NCBI RefSeq assembly: GCF_015712065.1
Contig: NZ_JACFYZ010000016.1
Span: 27,192-91,191, forward strand
Reading direction: 5' to 3'
From: Ectopseudomonas chengduensis
Lineage (GTDB): Bacteria; Pseudomonadota; Gammaproteobacteria; Pseudomonadales; Pseudomonadaceae
Length of the DNA: 64,000 nucleotides
This document shows positions 7,777 to 17,164 of the stretch, piece by piece; the first letter of the stretch is position 1, and the number at the start of each line of letters is the position of its first letter. Both the position numbers and the translations under genes were made by a program. The notes below the pieces were generated by a model. The model was given only the letters and a program-made list of their open reading frames with translations. It ran no database searches and was not told where the DNA came from.

Positions 7777-9225
7777 TCAGTGCTTGCGCGGCACCGGCTT
7801 GAGCAGTTCGTCCGGCGGCATTTCGCACTGGATCTTGCGGCCGATCAGCGCCTCGATCGGCGGCAGGGCGAAGGCATCGTCTTCGCCGGCGAAGCTGATC
7901 GAGGTGCCGCTGGTGCCGGCGCGGCCGGTACGACCGATGCGGTGCACGTAGTCGTCCGGGTCTTCCGGCAGGGTGAAGTTGATCACGTGGCTGATGGCAT
8001 CGACGTGGATGCCACGACCGGCGACGTCGGTGGCGACCATGACACGGATCTTGCCTTCGCGGAAGCCTTCCAGGGCGCGGATACGCTTGTGCTGGGGAAT
8101 GTCGCCGGACATCTGCACGGCGCTGATGCCGTCGCGAGTCAGGCGCTCTTCGATGCGCCGTACTTCGTCCTTGCGGTTGGCGAAGACCATGACCCGCGTC
8201 CAGTCGTTCTGGCTGATCAGGTTGTAGAGCAGTTTGTACTTGTCAGCCGAGGCTACGGCGTACACGTGCTGCTCGACGGTATCGCTGGCGACGTTCTCCG
8301 GCTCGATTTCAACGATGGCCGGGTTGACCGTCCATTGCTTGGCCAGGTTCATCACGTCTTCGGTGAAGGTGGCGGAGAACAGCAGGGTCTGGCGGTCACC
8401 TTTCATCGGCGTCTGGCGGATGATCTGGCGCACCTGCGGGATGAAGCCCATGTCGAGCATGCGGTCGGCTTCGTCGAGCACCATCACCTCGACCATGTCC
8501 AGGTGCACCTCGCCGCGCTGGTTGAAGTCCAGCAGGCGGCCCGGGGTGGCCACGAGGATGTCGCAGAAGCGCGATTCCAGTTGCTTGAGCTGCTTGTCGA
8601 AGTCCATGCCGCCGACGAACTGCATGACATTCAGGCCGGTGTACTTGGTCAGCTCGGCAGCGTCCTTGGCGATCTGCACCACCAGTTCGCGGGTTGGCGC
8701 GATGATCAGCGCGCGTGGCTCGCCCATGTAGCGCTCTTTCGGCGGCGGGGTCTGCAGCAGCTGGGTGATGATCGAGATGAGGAACGCGGCGGTCTTGCCG
8801 GTACCGGTCTGGGCGCGGCCAATGGCGTCCTGGCCCTTGAGGGTGTAGCCCAGTACCTCAGCCTGGATCGGCGTGCAGTAGGGGAAACCCAGATCATGAA
8901 TGGCATGCATCAGCTCGGGGGCGAGCTTGAAGTCATGGAAACGGGTCTTACCTTCGGCCGGCTCGACCACGAAATCTTCCAGTTTCCAGGTGCTTACTGG
9001 CTTGGCTGGGCGCTCGCGGCGTGGCTTGTCGGCCTTGGGCGGGCGGGGCTGTTGCTGCGCCGGGCTATCGCCTGCGCTCTCGCTGGCAGTGCGGGCGGGC
9101 TTGTTCTGGCGGGGACGCTTGTGCTCTGCGTCACCGCTCTGGGCGGGCGCTGTTACGGGTGACGGCGCTGGTTGTGGCTGCTCGTCTTCGGCTTTGCCGA
9201 ACATTTTCTTGAGTGCTTTGAGCAC
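7777..9225 (-). CDS. rhlB: ATP-dependent DEAD-box RNA helicase RhlB
   Basis: 482 residues. Residues 1-90 are a basic, proline- and glutamine-rich low-complexity tail. The helicase core follows: Q-motif region near 111-121, Walker A AQTGTGKT (138-145), PTRELVVQI (178-186), DEAD (251-254), SAT in LLFSATF, and motif VI HRIGRTGRAG. RhlB unwinds RNA and in gammaproteobacteria works with the degradosome. The start is a GTG at 9225 giving MLKALKKMFG, a typical RhlB N-terminus. The neighbourhood (AMP-ligase, carboxylesterase, amino acid ABC transporter) matches my memory of P. aeruginosa around PA3858-PA3861. Shares a terminator with the catalase gene. Confidence 0.92.
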   Translation of the reverse strand: MLKALKKMFGKAEDEQPQPAPSPVTAPAQSGDAEHKRPRQNKPARTASESAGDSPAQQQPRPPKADKPRRERPAKPVSTWKLEDFVVEPAEGKTRFHDFKLAPELMHAIHDLGFPYCTPIQAEVLGYTLKGQDAIGRAQTGTGKTAAFLISIITQLLQTPPPKERYMGEPRALIIAPTRELVVQIAKDAAELTKYTGLNVMQFVGGMDFDKQLKQLESRFCDILVATPGRLLDFNQRGEVHLDMVEVMVLDEADRMLDMGFIPQVRQIIRQTPMKGDRQTLLFSATFTEDVMNLAKQWTVNPAIVEIEPENVASDTVEQHVYAVASADKYKLLYNLISQNDWTRVMVFANRKDEVRRIEERLTRDGISAVQMSGDIPQHKRIRALEGFREGKIRVMVATDVAGRGIHVDAISHVINFTLPEDPDDYVHRIGRTGRAGTSGTSISFAGEDDAFALPPIEALIGRKIQCEMPPDELLKPVPRKH

Positions 9226-9335
9226 GGGCTTCTCATCGACTGGTTAAGGAGTGAACGCCCGCCAGTGTAATGCAAGACGCGGGCGTGGCGAAGTGCTTCG
9301 CTCGCGTCTGTCAAGAGGAGCGTGTGCCCAGCGCC

Positions 9336-10499
9336 TCATTTCTCCGGCAGGCTGGCCAGCAGCAGGCGCTGTACATTGCCGCCCATGATCGCGGCAATGG
9401 CGTCATTGTCGAAGCCGGCGGTTTGCAGCCCCTCGGTAATTTGCGCCAGGCCGGTGACGTCGAATGGTGTATGCACGGTGCCATTGAAGTCCGAGCCCAG
9501 GGCGACGTGCTCGACGCCGACCTTGTCCGCCGTATAACGAATGGCTTTGATGATGGCCGCGACCGAGGTGTCGCACACGGCGGTGCTCCAGTAGCCGATA
9601 CCGATCACCCCGCCCGTGGCCGCGATGGCCTGCAGGTGCTTGTCGCTGAGGTTGCGCGTGCCGGGGCAGGTGCCCTCGACCCCGGTATGCGAGACCAGCA
9701 CCGGGCGCGCGGCCATGGCCAGCACATCGTCGATCAGCGGGCGCGAGGCGTGAGCCAGGTCCACCAGCATGGCTTTTTCTTCCAGGCGTGCGATCACCTG
9801 GCGCCCCAGCGGCGTCAGCCCGCCTTTTGCCAGGCCGTGGGCCGAGCCGCCCACTTCGTTATCGAAGAAGTGGGTCAGGCCGGCGATACGAAAGCCCGCA
9901 TCAAACAGCGTATCTACATTCTCCAGCTGGTTCTCGATGGGCTGCAGGCCCTCGGTGGCGAGCAGGCCTGCCACACGCTGCGGGTCTTTGTCCCAGGCCT
10001 CGATGAAACGGGCCAGGTCCGCGCGGCTGCGGATCAGCACCAGGCGACCTTCGCTGGCGTGCGCCGCATCCTGCAGCTTCTGCGCCTGGTACAGGGCGCG
10101 CTGCAGCAGGCTGTTCCAGGTTTCCCGCGGCCAGCGCTGGGCCATGGCCAGCAGGGTGATGTTGTCACTGTCGGCGGCGTTGCTCTCCATGTTCAGCCCG
10201 CGTGGCGTCTTGGTCACGGTGGAGAACACCTGCAGGCCGAGGCGCCCTTCGAGCATGCGCGGCAGATCGGAGTGACCGTAGTCGTAGCGTTTGAGCAGGT
10301 CGCGCTCCCAGAGCAGGGCGTCGTCGTGCAGGTCGGCGACGAACAGCCCCTGGTGCAGCTTCTGTGCGCTGGCGCTGGCCGGATAAGGGGGCGGGCTGGC
10401 CACGCTGTTCATCTGCGCGTCGATGACTCGGGGCAGGCCCAGTACGGCGAGGGCAGAGAGGGGAACCAGCAGGAGCAGGGCGATCAGCAGTTTTCGCAT
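9336..10499 (-). CDS. membrane dipeptidase, peptidase family M19
   Basis: A 387-residue protein with an N-terminal hydrophobic leader (about residues 3-22) that is a signal peptide or signal anchor, placing the enzyme in the periplasm. The M19 zinc site is seen as VADLHDD (H58, D60), with EGLQP for the bridging glutamate, the histidines in VDLAHAS and VSHTG, and LGSDFNG near the end. The family (renal dipeptidase-like) cleaves dipeptides, including D-amino acid forms and beta-lactams in some members. Transcribed leftward, 110 bases before the rhlB start; a palindromic repeat lies just upstream. Confidence 0.88.
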   Translation of the reverse strand: MRKLLIALLLLVPLSALAVLGLPRVIDAQMNSVASPPPYPASASAQKLHQGLFVADLHDDALLWERDLLKRYDYGHSDLPRMLEGRLGLQVFSTVTKTPRGLNMESNAADSDNITLLAMAQRWPRETWNSLLQRALYQAQKLQDAAHASEGRLVLIRSRADLARFIEAWDKDPQRVAGLLATEGLQPIENQLENVDTLFDAGFRIAGLTHFFDNEVGGSAHGLAKGGLTPLGRQVIARLEEKAMLVDLAHASRPLIDDVLAMAARPVLVSHTGVEGTCPGTRNLSDKHLQAIAATGGVIGIGYWSTAVCDTSVAAIIKAIRYTADKVGVEHVALGSDFNGTVHTPFDVTGLAQITEGLQTAGFDNDAIAAIMGGNVQRLLLASLPEK

Positions 10500-10573
10500 A
10501 AAGGGTGGCCATCCAGGCTTGTCGTTATGCTCGGCACTGTAGCAAGGGAAGGGGCGGCGGTGCGCGGCAGCTC

Positions 10574-10624
10574 TGTGGGAGGCGCTTCAGCGGCGATTCG
10601 GTCGCGGCTAAAGCCCCTCCCACA
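10574..10624. repeat. REP-like palindrome (TGTGGGAGGGGC family)
   Basis: Arms TGTGGGAGGCGCTTCAGC and its near complement ending GGCTAAAGCCCCTCCCACA enclose a short loop. The right arm (10602-10624) is found again base for base at 24609-24631. Confidence 0.75.
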
Positions 10625-10652
10625 ATGCCTAGCGCACCAATGTCGCAAATTA

Positions 10653-11591
10653 TCAACCGCAGAGGCAGTTACGCCCCTGTTGCTTGGCCTGGTATAGCGC
10701 CGCATCGGCGCGCGCGATAAGGCTTTGCAGGCTGTCCTTTTGCTGCATCTGCGCCAGGCCGATGGAGATGGTGACGCCGGGCAGCACACCAACCGGCGAA
10801 TAGAAGGACGCGATCTGCTCCAGGCCGATACGAAGGCGCTCACCGATACCGCGTGCAGCCTCATCGGCGATCTCCGGCAGGAGAATGACGAACTCCTCGC
10901 CACCGAAACGTATCAGGCTGTCCTTCGGCCTCAGCTGGCTGCTCAGGGTATGCGCCACCAGGCACAGGGCGTAATCGCCGGCCAGGTGGCCGTGCTGGTC
11001 GTTGTAGGCCTTGAAGTGGTCGACATCGAGCATCAGCAATGACATGGGTTCGTCGTTGAAGGCACAGCGGGTGCTCTCACGCTCGAACACGTGTTCCAGC
11101 CAGCGCCGGTTGAAGCAGCCGGTGAGGGTGTCGACGTTGGCGTTCTGCTCACTGTCGAGAATCTGCCGGTTGCCTTGGCGCACGCGATCGCAGAGCAGCT
11201 CCAGCAGGTTCTGCATCATCTGTGGAGATTGCTGGAACAACGCTACCAGTGATTCTCGGTGCAGGCGCAGGACGATGGAGGGGCGCTCGGCCACGACGTA
11301 GGCGGAGGGATGTTCGTTGTCGATGAAGCTGATTTCACCGGCGCAGTCGCCGACTTCGAGGGTGCTGACGGCCTGGTTGTCCAGTGACCCGAGGTAGACG
11401 CGCAGCTGGCCCTCGATCAGCAGATAGAGGTGCTGGTTGCGATTGAAGGGGGAGAGCAGTACTTCGCCGGCTTCCAGCTCGCAGGCACGAAATTCCCGCA
11501 GCAACTGGTCGAGGCTGCTGGTGGCGACATTATGAAATAGTCGCAACTGTTGAATTTGCTGCAGGTCTGCCTGCCAGTGCGCCGGTTTCAT
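10653..11591 (-). CDS. diguanylate cyclase with N-terminal cyclic-nucleotide-binding domain
   Basis: 312 residues: a cNMP-binding beta-barrel over about 17-125 (GEVLLSPFN..LYLLIEGQLRVY..LEVGDCAGEISFI..VVAERPSIVLRL), then a GGDEF domain over about 150-312 with GGEEF at 230-234 and an inhibitory I-site R221-D224 placed five residues before it. The intact GGEEF predicts synthesis of c-di-GMP from GTP; the input domain would sense cAMP or another ligand. I chose ATG 11591 (MKPAHWQAD), since the longer reading from 11786 overlaps the upstream gene and has no family-like sequence. No membrane segment; cytoplasmic. Confidence 0.85.
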   Translation of the reverse strand: MKPAHWQADLQQIQQLRLFHNVATSSLDQLLREFRACELEAGEVLLSPFNRNQHLYLLIEGQLRVYLGSLDNQAVSTLEVGDCAGEISFIDNEHPSAYVVAERPSIVLRLHRESLVALFQQSPQMMQNLLELLCDRVRQGNRQILDSEQNANVDTLTGCFNRRWLEHVFERESTRCAFNDEPMSLLMLDVDHFKAYNDQHGHLAGDYALCLVAHTLSSQLRPKDSLIRFGGEEFVILLPEIADEAARGIGERLRIGLEQIASFYSPVGVLPGVTISIGLAQMQQKDSLQSLIARADAALYQAKQQGRNCLCG

Positions 11592-11782
11592 CGCGATCTC
11601 GTCGGGCCTGGCCGGGCGAATAGGCCTGAGGGCACCACCAACGCTCCCTGTCGTGTCTACGAATAGGATTCGACAGTATTCCTGGGCATCAGGCGTGGCA
11701 ATGCTTGCCTGAAGCTCTGCCGACCAGTGGTTGCACGAAAGTGCGAAGCTGTTAACTGGCGCGCGTCCTGGCGCGCTCTGGA

Positions 11783-13684
11783 TCACGCTGCGAAGTGGAT
11801 GCGATGGCCCACCGCGTAGCCGGACAGACGCTCGGCAATGTTGGCAGCCAATGCCTGATCCTGATTCGGCAGGTGGATGTGGGCCAGTTGACCGGCCTTG
11901 TCATCGACCAGCACTTCGACCCGAACATCCGTATGCAGCTCATCGACAGCCGCCTGGTAAACCCTGGCGATGGCATCGAAACGCAGTGCTGGTTTGAAGG
12001 TCTTGCCCACCGCGGTAAGCGGAATGGCATCGATGATCCAGGCGTCCTTGGGCACCGCGGCGCGTTCGGGAATATGTGCGGCGGCATGTTCCAGCAGCTC
12101 GGTTTCGCTGGTCTGCGCGCCCGGCTTGAGCTGCACGTAGACCACCGGCAATTCGCCGGCCTTCTCGTCTGGCTTGCCCACGGCAGCGGCCATGGCCACG
12201 GCGGGGTGTTTGTGCAGGGCTTCCTCGATCATCTGCGGGTCGATGTTGTGACCGCCGCGGATGATCAGATCCTTGCTGCGCCCGGTCAGCCAGATATAGC
12301 CGTCAGCATCGACGCGACCGAGGTCGCCGGTGTTGAACCAGTCGCCATCGACCCAGATGCCGGCGTTCTTGCTCGCCTGCAGATAGCCCTTGAATACCGT
12401 GGCACCGCGGATGCACAGGTTGCCGATCTCATCCTGCGCTGCATCCCGGAGATAGCTTCCCTGCTCGTCGAGTACCTTGATGCGCACTTCGCAGTACGGC
12501 ATGGGCAGGCCGATGGAGCCGGGGCGGCGTTCGCCCGCTGGCGGGTTGGCGCAGCTGCCGCAGGTGCCTTCGGTCAGGCCATAGCCTTCGAGCAGGGTCA
12601 GGCCGGTCTTGGCCTCGAACTGGCGTATCAGCTCCACCGGCATGGGGGCGGCGCCGCACAGGGCGTATTTCAGCGAGGACAGGTCATGACCCTCGCTGGG
12701 AATCTGCAGCAGGCCGGCATAGATGGTGGGAACACCGCTGAAGAAGCTGACCTTGTGGCGCGCGATCACCTTCCAGAAATTGCTGATCAGTGTGGTGTTG
12801 CGATAGCCCTGCGGCGTGGCCAGCAGCACTTCTGCGCCGCCGATGAAAGCCGTCAGCCCGGTGACGATCACGCCGTTGACGTGGAACAGCGGCAGGCCGC
12901 AGAGCGTCACGTCGCCGACACCGAAGCGGGTCACCAGATTCATGCTGTAGGCCATCGCCACTTCGTTGCCGTGGCTGTGCGGCGCCAGCTTGGGCGTACC
13001 GGTGGTGCCGCCGGTGTGGAAGTAGCTGGCGATGTCGTCGGCGGTGATCACGCGACCGCTTTCCAGGTGGTCGGCGGGGCAGGCGGCGATGGTTTCATCG
13101 AAATCCAGCACGCCCTCCGGCAGCAGGCCGCGCTGGGCCTTGAGCGCGCTGCGTTGTGGTTCGGGCAGCAGGTTGGCCATGTCCACGCAGAGAATCGCTT
13201 TCAGCTCCGGCAACTGATCGCGCAGGGCATCGACTTTGTCCCACAGCTCGGTGCCTGGGAAGGGCGCCAGGGTCACCAGCAGCTCGGAGTTGGACGCGTG
13301 GATCAGCTCGGCGATGTGCTCGGGATCGAGTAGCGGGTTGATCGCATTGACGATGCCGGCGGCCTCGCCACCCCAGATGGTGTAGTGGGTCTGCGGCAGG
13401 TTGGGCAGCAGGAAGGACACCGCCTTGCCGGGACGCAGGCCCAGGCGGTGGAAGGCGTTGGCGGTCTGGGTGATCTTGCCGAGCAGCTCGGCATAATTCA
13501 GGCGCAGCGGGGTTTCCTCTCCCGTGCCCTGGAGAATGAACGACAGCGCCGCTGCCTCGGGACTGGTCTGCGCCGTGCGGCGAATCAGCTCGAAGGTGCT
13601 GCTGGGCAGGTCGCGATCACTCAGCGGGGTGCTCTCGATCTGTTCGATATCCTGCAGGGTGCGAATGAGGGGCGCTGTGCTCAT
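11783..13684 (-). CDS. AMP-dependent acyl-CoA synthetase/ligase
   Basis: 633 residues of the ANL (adenylate-forming) superfamily. The phosphate-binding loop is TGGTTGTPK, followed by the adenine-binding region LLEGYGLTEGT, the hinge WFNTGDLGR with GRSKDLIIRGG, and a catalytic lysine in LTAVGKTFKP. The enzyme should activate a carboxylic acid with ATP and load it onto CoA; chain length and substrate cannot be told. It lies 24 bases after the carboxylesterase gene in the same direction, and its stop abuts the GGDEF gene region. Confidence 0.88.
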   Translation of the reverse strand: MSTAPLIRTLQDIEQIESTPLSDRDLPSSTFELIRRTAQTSPEAAALSFILQGTGEETPLRLNYAELLGKITQTANAFHRLGLRPGKAVSFLLPNLPQTHYTIWGGEAAGIVNAINPLLDPEHIAELIHASNSELLVTLAPFPGTELWDKVDALRDQLPELKAILCVDMANLLPEPQRSALKAQRGLLPEGVLDFDETIAACPADHLESGRVITADDIASYFHTGGTTGTPKLAPHSHGNEVAMAYSMNLVTRFGVGDVTLCGLPLFHVNGVIVTGLTAFIGGAEVLLATPQGYRNTTLISNFWKVIARHKVSFFSGVPTIYAGLLQIPSEGHDLSSLKYALCGAAPMPVELIRQFEAKTGLTLLEGYGLTEGTCGSCANPPAGERRPGSIGLPMPYCEVRIKVLDEQGSYLRDAAQDEIGNLCIRGATVFKGYLQASKNAGIWVDGDWFNTGDLGRVDADGYIWLTGRSKDLIIRGGHNIDPQMIEEALHKHPAVAMAAAVGKPDEKAGELPVVYVQLKPGAQTSETELLEHAAAHIPERAAVPKDAWIIDAIPLTAVGKTFKPALRFDAIARVYQAAVDELHTDVRVEVLVDDKAGQLAHIHLPNQDQALAANIAERLSGYAVGHRIHFAA

Positions 13685-13707
13685 TTATTGTGCATCTCTC
13701 GGTTCGG

Positions 13708-14367
13708 TCAGTCGGCCAGCAGCTGGCTCAACCATTCGGCGATATCGCGAATCTCTTCCGGCAGCACCTCGTGCGCCATTGGATAGTCGCGCCATTGCAC
13801 CGGCACCCCACAGGCGTGCAGGCGGTCGTACGCGGCGCGTCCCATGTCGGGTGTCACCACGTCGTCGAATCTGCCATGCAAACAAAGCACCGGCAGTTGT
13901 CTTTTTGTATCCGCCAGCGGCATGTCATCGCTGAAAGTCGGTGCGTAGGTCGAGAGTGCCAGCACCCCGCCGAGGGGCTGTGGATAGCGCATAAAGGCAG
14001 TGTGCAGCACCACCGCGCCACCTTGGGAAAAGCCTGCCAGGACGATGCGTTCAGGGGCGATGGCGCTTTCGCGCTCGGCTTCGATCAGGGCGATCACCTG
14101 GTCGGCGGACTCTTCCAGTTGTGCCTGGTCGATGGCGCGGGCCGGACTCATGGCGAGGATGTCGTACCAGCTCGGCATGCTCCAGCCGCCGTTGATGGTC
14201 ACCGGGCGGGTTGGCGCCTGCGGCAGGATGAAGCGTGTGCTGGGCAGGCGTTCCTGCAGCATCTCGGCGACCGGCAGGAAATCGTAGCGGTCAGCCCCCA
14301 GCCCATGCAGCCAGATCACGCTGGCATCGGCGGATTGTGGGGGCTGCAAAATCATGGGTGCGGTCAT
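13708..14367 (-). CDS. carboxylesterase (alpha/beta hydrolase, EstB/acyl-protein-thioesterase type)
   Basis: 219 residues, the usual size for the phospholipase/carboxylesterase family. Nucleophile S114 is in AGFSQGGAV, the acid in LHGRFDDVV (D168/D169) and the histidine H199 in YPMAHEV; WLHGLGAD supplies the oxyanion region. It hydrolyses short-chain carboxyl esters or thioesters in the cytoplasm. First gene of a leftward set with the acyl-CoA synthetase, and divergent from the aap operon over a 477-base region. Confidence 0.88.
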   Translation of the reverse strand: MTAPMILQPPQSADASVIWLHGLGADRYDFLPVAEMLQERLPSTRFILPQAPTRPVTINGGWSMPSWYDILAMSPARAIDQAQLEESADQVIALIEAERESAIAPERIVLAGFSQGGAVVLHTAFMRYPQPLGGVLALSTYAPTFSDDMPLADTKRQLPVLCLHGRFDDVVTPDMGRAAYDRLHACGVPVQWRDYPMAHEVLPEEIRDIAEWLSQLLAD

Positions 14368-14844
14368 TGGTAGCTCCAGTGTGGTGCGGGCGCCTTAATT
14401 TGGGGCGGCACCCTGCTCAAGGCTTGGCTAATCTGTGAATAAGTTGTCGCACGGGTGAAAGTTTTGCCCTTGACCCCCGTATATCCGGCAATTTGCCATG
14501 TGCTGGTACGGGGCTTGCTATGGCTCATTTGAACTGACGACGCGGTGCGGTAACGGTAACACTGTGCCATTGCGCACCGCTCAACAGGCAGGAATCTGCT
14601 GTGTGGGGTTCCTAATAGACCGTCGGGGCGATCAATCGCTCAGACGGATGACGATCCGTCTCTGGCCCGTTCAACCAATGGGCAGGGTGGGAGCAGTTGG
14701 CCAGCAGAGGGTAAAGCCGACTAGACTCCCGCCTGACGTTCGAACTTCTCGTCGATACCGTTGCTGCCAGCGGATCGCGTGCCTCAAAAGGGTGGGGAAG
14801 GCGGACGGAGACTCCAACACAACAAGAGCAACTGGAGGTTTTTG
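14368..14844. other. long intergenic region between carboxylesterase and aapJ
   Basis: 477 bases without a gene. It holds the -24/-12 promoter at 14504-14519 and, downstream of it, an inverted pair GCGGTGCG (14542-14549) / CGCACCGC (14572-14579) that may be an operator or leader hairpin. The untranslated leader of aapJ would be about 310 bases long, unusually long. I find no recognisable riboswitch or small RNA in it. Confidence 0.5.
14504..14519 (+). promoter_or_regulatory. sigma-54 (RpoN) promoter for the aap operon
   Basis: TGGTACGGGGCTTGCT matches the TGGCAC-N5-TTGCW consensus. The invariant GG (-24) and GC (-12) are separated by exactly 10 bases. It points to aapJ. RpoN control, with NtrC or CbrB as activator, is usual for amino acid uptake operons in Pseudomonas; the activator site was not identified. 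Confidence 0.72.
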
Positions 14845-15873
14845 ATGAAGATGGTGAAATCCACCCTGGCTGTGCTGACCACCGCAGCTGTGCTCGGTGT
14901 CAGTGGCTTTGCTCAGGCAGGCGCCACCCTGGATGCAGTGCAGAAGAAAGGCTTCGTGCAGTGCGGTATCAGCGACGGTCTGCCTGGCTTCTCCTACGCC
15001 GATGAAAAAGGCAACTACCTGGGTCTCGACGTTGACGTTTGCCGCGCTGTTGCAGCCGCGGTTTTCGGTGACGCGACCAAGGTCAAGTACAGCCCGCTGA
15101 CCGCCAAGGAGCGCTTCACCGCGCTGCAATCCGGCGAAGTCGACATCCTGTCGCGTAACACCACCTGGACCAGCTCGCGCGACGCCGCACTGGGTCTGAA
15201 CTTCACTGGCACCAACTACTACGACGGCCAGGGCTTTTTGGTGAACAAGAAGCTGGGCGTTTCCAGCGCCAAGGAACTGGACGGGGCTACTGTCTGCATC
15301 CAGGCCGGTACCACCACCGAGCTGAACCTCTCCGACTACTTCCGTGCCAACGGCATGAAGTACACCCCCATCACCTACGATACCTCCGACGAGAGCGCCA
15401 AGTCGGTCGAAGCCGGCCGTTGCGACGTGCTGACCTCCGACCAGTCGCAGCTGTACGCACAGCGCATCAAGCTGGCCAACCCGGACGACTATGTCGTGCT
15501 GCCGGAAGTCATCTCCAAGGAGCCTCTGGGCCCGGTCGTGCGCCAGGGTGACGAAGAGTGGTTCGACATCGTGCGCTGGACCCTGTTCGCCATGGTCAAC
15601 GCCGAAGAGCTGGGTGTGACCTCGGCCAACGTCGAAGCCACTGCCAAAGACACCAAGAACCCGGACGTAGCACGTCTGCTGGGTACTGAAGGTGAGTTCG
15701 GCAAAGACCTCAAGCTGCCGAAAGACTGGGCAGTACAGATCGTCAAGCAAGTCGGTAACTACGGTGAGTCCTTCGACCGTAACGTCGGTGCCGGCAGCGA
15801 GCTGAAGATCGAGCGTGGTCTCAACGCCCTGTGGAACAAGGGTGGTCTGCAGTACGCACCGCCGGTGCGTTGA
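14845..15873 (+). CDS. aapJ: general L-amino acid ABC transporter, periplasmic binding protein AapJ
   Basis: 342 residues beginning with a signal peptide (about 1-24, cleavage after AQA). The mature chain has the family-3 solute-binding features: RKGFVQCGISDGLPGFSYAD-like opening, GLDVDVCRAVAAAVFGD, and PLTAKERFTALQSGEVDIL. It delivers amino acids to AapQM. ATG 14845 is preceded by GGAGG at ideal spacing. First gene of a four-gene operon JQMP, separated from aapQ by 97 bases, a gap that commonly lets the binding protein be made in excess. Confidence 0.92.
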   Translation: MKMVKSTLAVLTTAAVLGVSGFAQAGATLDAVQKKGFVQCGISDGLPGFSYADEKGNYLGLDVDVCRAVAAAVFGDATKVKYSPLTAKERFTALQSGEVDILSRNTTWTSSRDAALGLNFTGTNYYDGQGFLVNKKLGVSSAKELDGATVCIQAGTTTELNLSDYFRANGMKYTPITYDTSDESAKSVEAGRCDVLTSDQSQLYAQRIKLANPDDYVVLPEVISKEPLGPVVRQGDEEWFDIVRWTLFAMVNAEELGVTSANVEATAKDTKNPDVARLLGTEGEFGKDLKLPKDWAVQIVKQVGNYGESFDRNVGAGSELKIERGLNALWNKGGLQYAPPVR

Positions 15874-15970
15874 CCGTCCACAGCGGCAGGCCTGAGGCCT
15901 GCCGCTGTCGTTTCCGATTAAGTGAACTCCGGCCGGCTTGCGTGCGGCCGGGGCTTCCGTGAGGGTTGTC

Positions 15971-17155
15971 ATGCACACGACTGCTAATGCCCCGCGCCCG
16001 CGAGGATCGCTTCTGAACGATCCGCAGGTGCGTGCTTGGGCTTTCCAGATCATTGCCGTTATCGCCGTTGTGGCGCTCGGCTGGTTTCTCTTCCAGAACA
16101 CCCAGGCTAACCTGGAGAAGCGCGGGATCATTTCCGGCTTCGCTTTTCTCAATAACAGCGCCGGTTTCGGTATCGCCCAGCACCTGATCGAGTACACGGA
16201 AAGCGACAGCTACGCCCGTGTGTTTCTGGTCGGCTTGCTCAATACCCTGCTGGTGTCTTTTATCGGTATCGTGCTGGCCTCCATCCTTGGTTTCCTGCTG
16301 GGTGTGGCGCGGCTATCGCCCAACTGGCTGATCAGCAAGTTGGCCACCGTTTACATCGAGATTTTCCGCAACATTCCGCCGTTGCTGCAGATCCTCTTCT
16401 GGTATTTCGCGGTATTTCTTGCCCTGCCTGGTCCTCGGCAGAGCCTGGATGTGGGTGAAATCTTCTTCCTCAACAGTCGCGGTCTGTACATGCCGGCGCC
16501 TGGCCCTTCGGAGAGTTTTGGCCTGTTCGCGGTGGTAGTACTGGCGACCATCGTCGGCATCATCGCCTTGGGACGCTGGGCCAAGAAGCGCCGCGAGGCC
16601 ACTGGTCAGATCTTCCCGCTGTTGTGGACCTCGCTGGCGCTGATCGTCGTCATCCCTGGCCTCACCGTGCTGATCGGCGGTAACCCGCTGGTGTGGAGCG
16701 TGCCGGAGTTGACTGGTTTCAACTTCCGTGGCGGCTGGGTGATGATCCCCGAGCTGATGGCGTTGACCCTGGCGCTGACCATCTACACCGCGGCTTTCAT
16801 CGCCGAGAACGTTCGCTCCGGGATCATGGCGGTCAGCCATGGTCAGACCGAAGCGGCGCGCTCGCTTGGGTTGCGTCCGGGCGTCACCCTGCGTCTGGTG
16901 ATCATCCCGCAGGCACTGCGCGTGATCATTCCGCCACTGACCAGTCAGTACCTCAACCTGGCGAAGAACTCGTCCCTGGCCGCCGGTATCGGTTACCCGG
17001 ACATGGTTTCGCTGTTCGCCGGCACCGTGCTCAACCAGACCGGCCAGGCCATCGAGGTGATCGCCATCACCATGAGCGTGTATCTGGCCATCAGTATCAG
17101 CATTTCCCTGCTGATGAACTGGTACAACAAGCGCATCGCGCTGACTGAGCGGTAA
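15971..17155 (+). CDS. aapQ: amino acid ABC transporter permease AapQ
   Basis: 394 residues with about eight hydrophobic segments and a binding-protein-dependent permease loop (EAARSLGLRPGVTLRLVIIPQ) near residue 300, which contacts the ATPase. AapQ-type subunits are longer than common polar amino acid permeases because of an insert in the periplasmic part, as here. Start ATG 15971 follows GAGGG by 5 bases. Inner membrane; pairs with AapM. Nine bases separate it from aapM. Confidence 0.92.
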   Translation: MHTTANAPRPRGSLLNDPQVRAWAFQIIAVIAVVALGWFLFQNTQANLEKRGIISGFAFLNNSAGFGIAQHLIEYTESDSYARVFLVGLLNTLLVSFIGIVLASILGFLLGVARLSPNWLISKLATVYIEIFRNIPPLLQILFWYFAVFLALPGPRQSLDVGEIFFLNSRGLYMPAPGPSESFGLFAVVVLATIVGIIALGRWAKKRREATGQIFPLLWTSLALIVVIPGLTVLIGGNPLVWSVPELTGFNFRGGWVMIPELMALTLALTIYTAAFIAENVRSGIMAVSHGQTEAARSLGLRPGVTLRLVIIPQALRVIIPPLTSQYLNLAKNSSLAAGIGYPDMVSLFAGTVLNQTGQAIEVIAITMSVYLAISISISLLMNWYNKRIALTER

Positions 17156-17164
17156 GGAGCAGCC

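Noticed and set aside
9270..10697. 475-codon plus-strand frame over the dipeptidase gene
   Set aside because: Antisense to an M19 peptidase with its zinc ligands in place.
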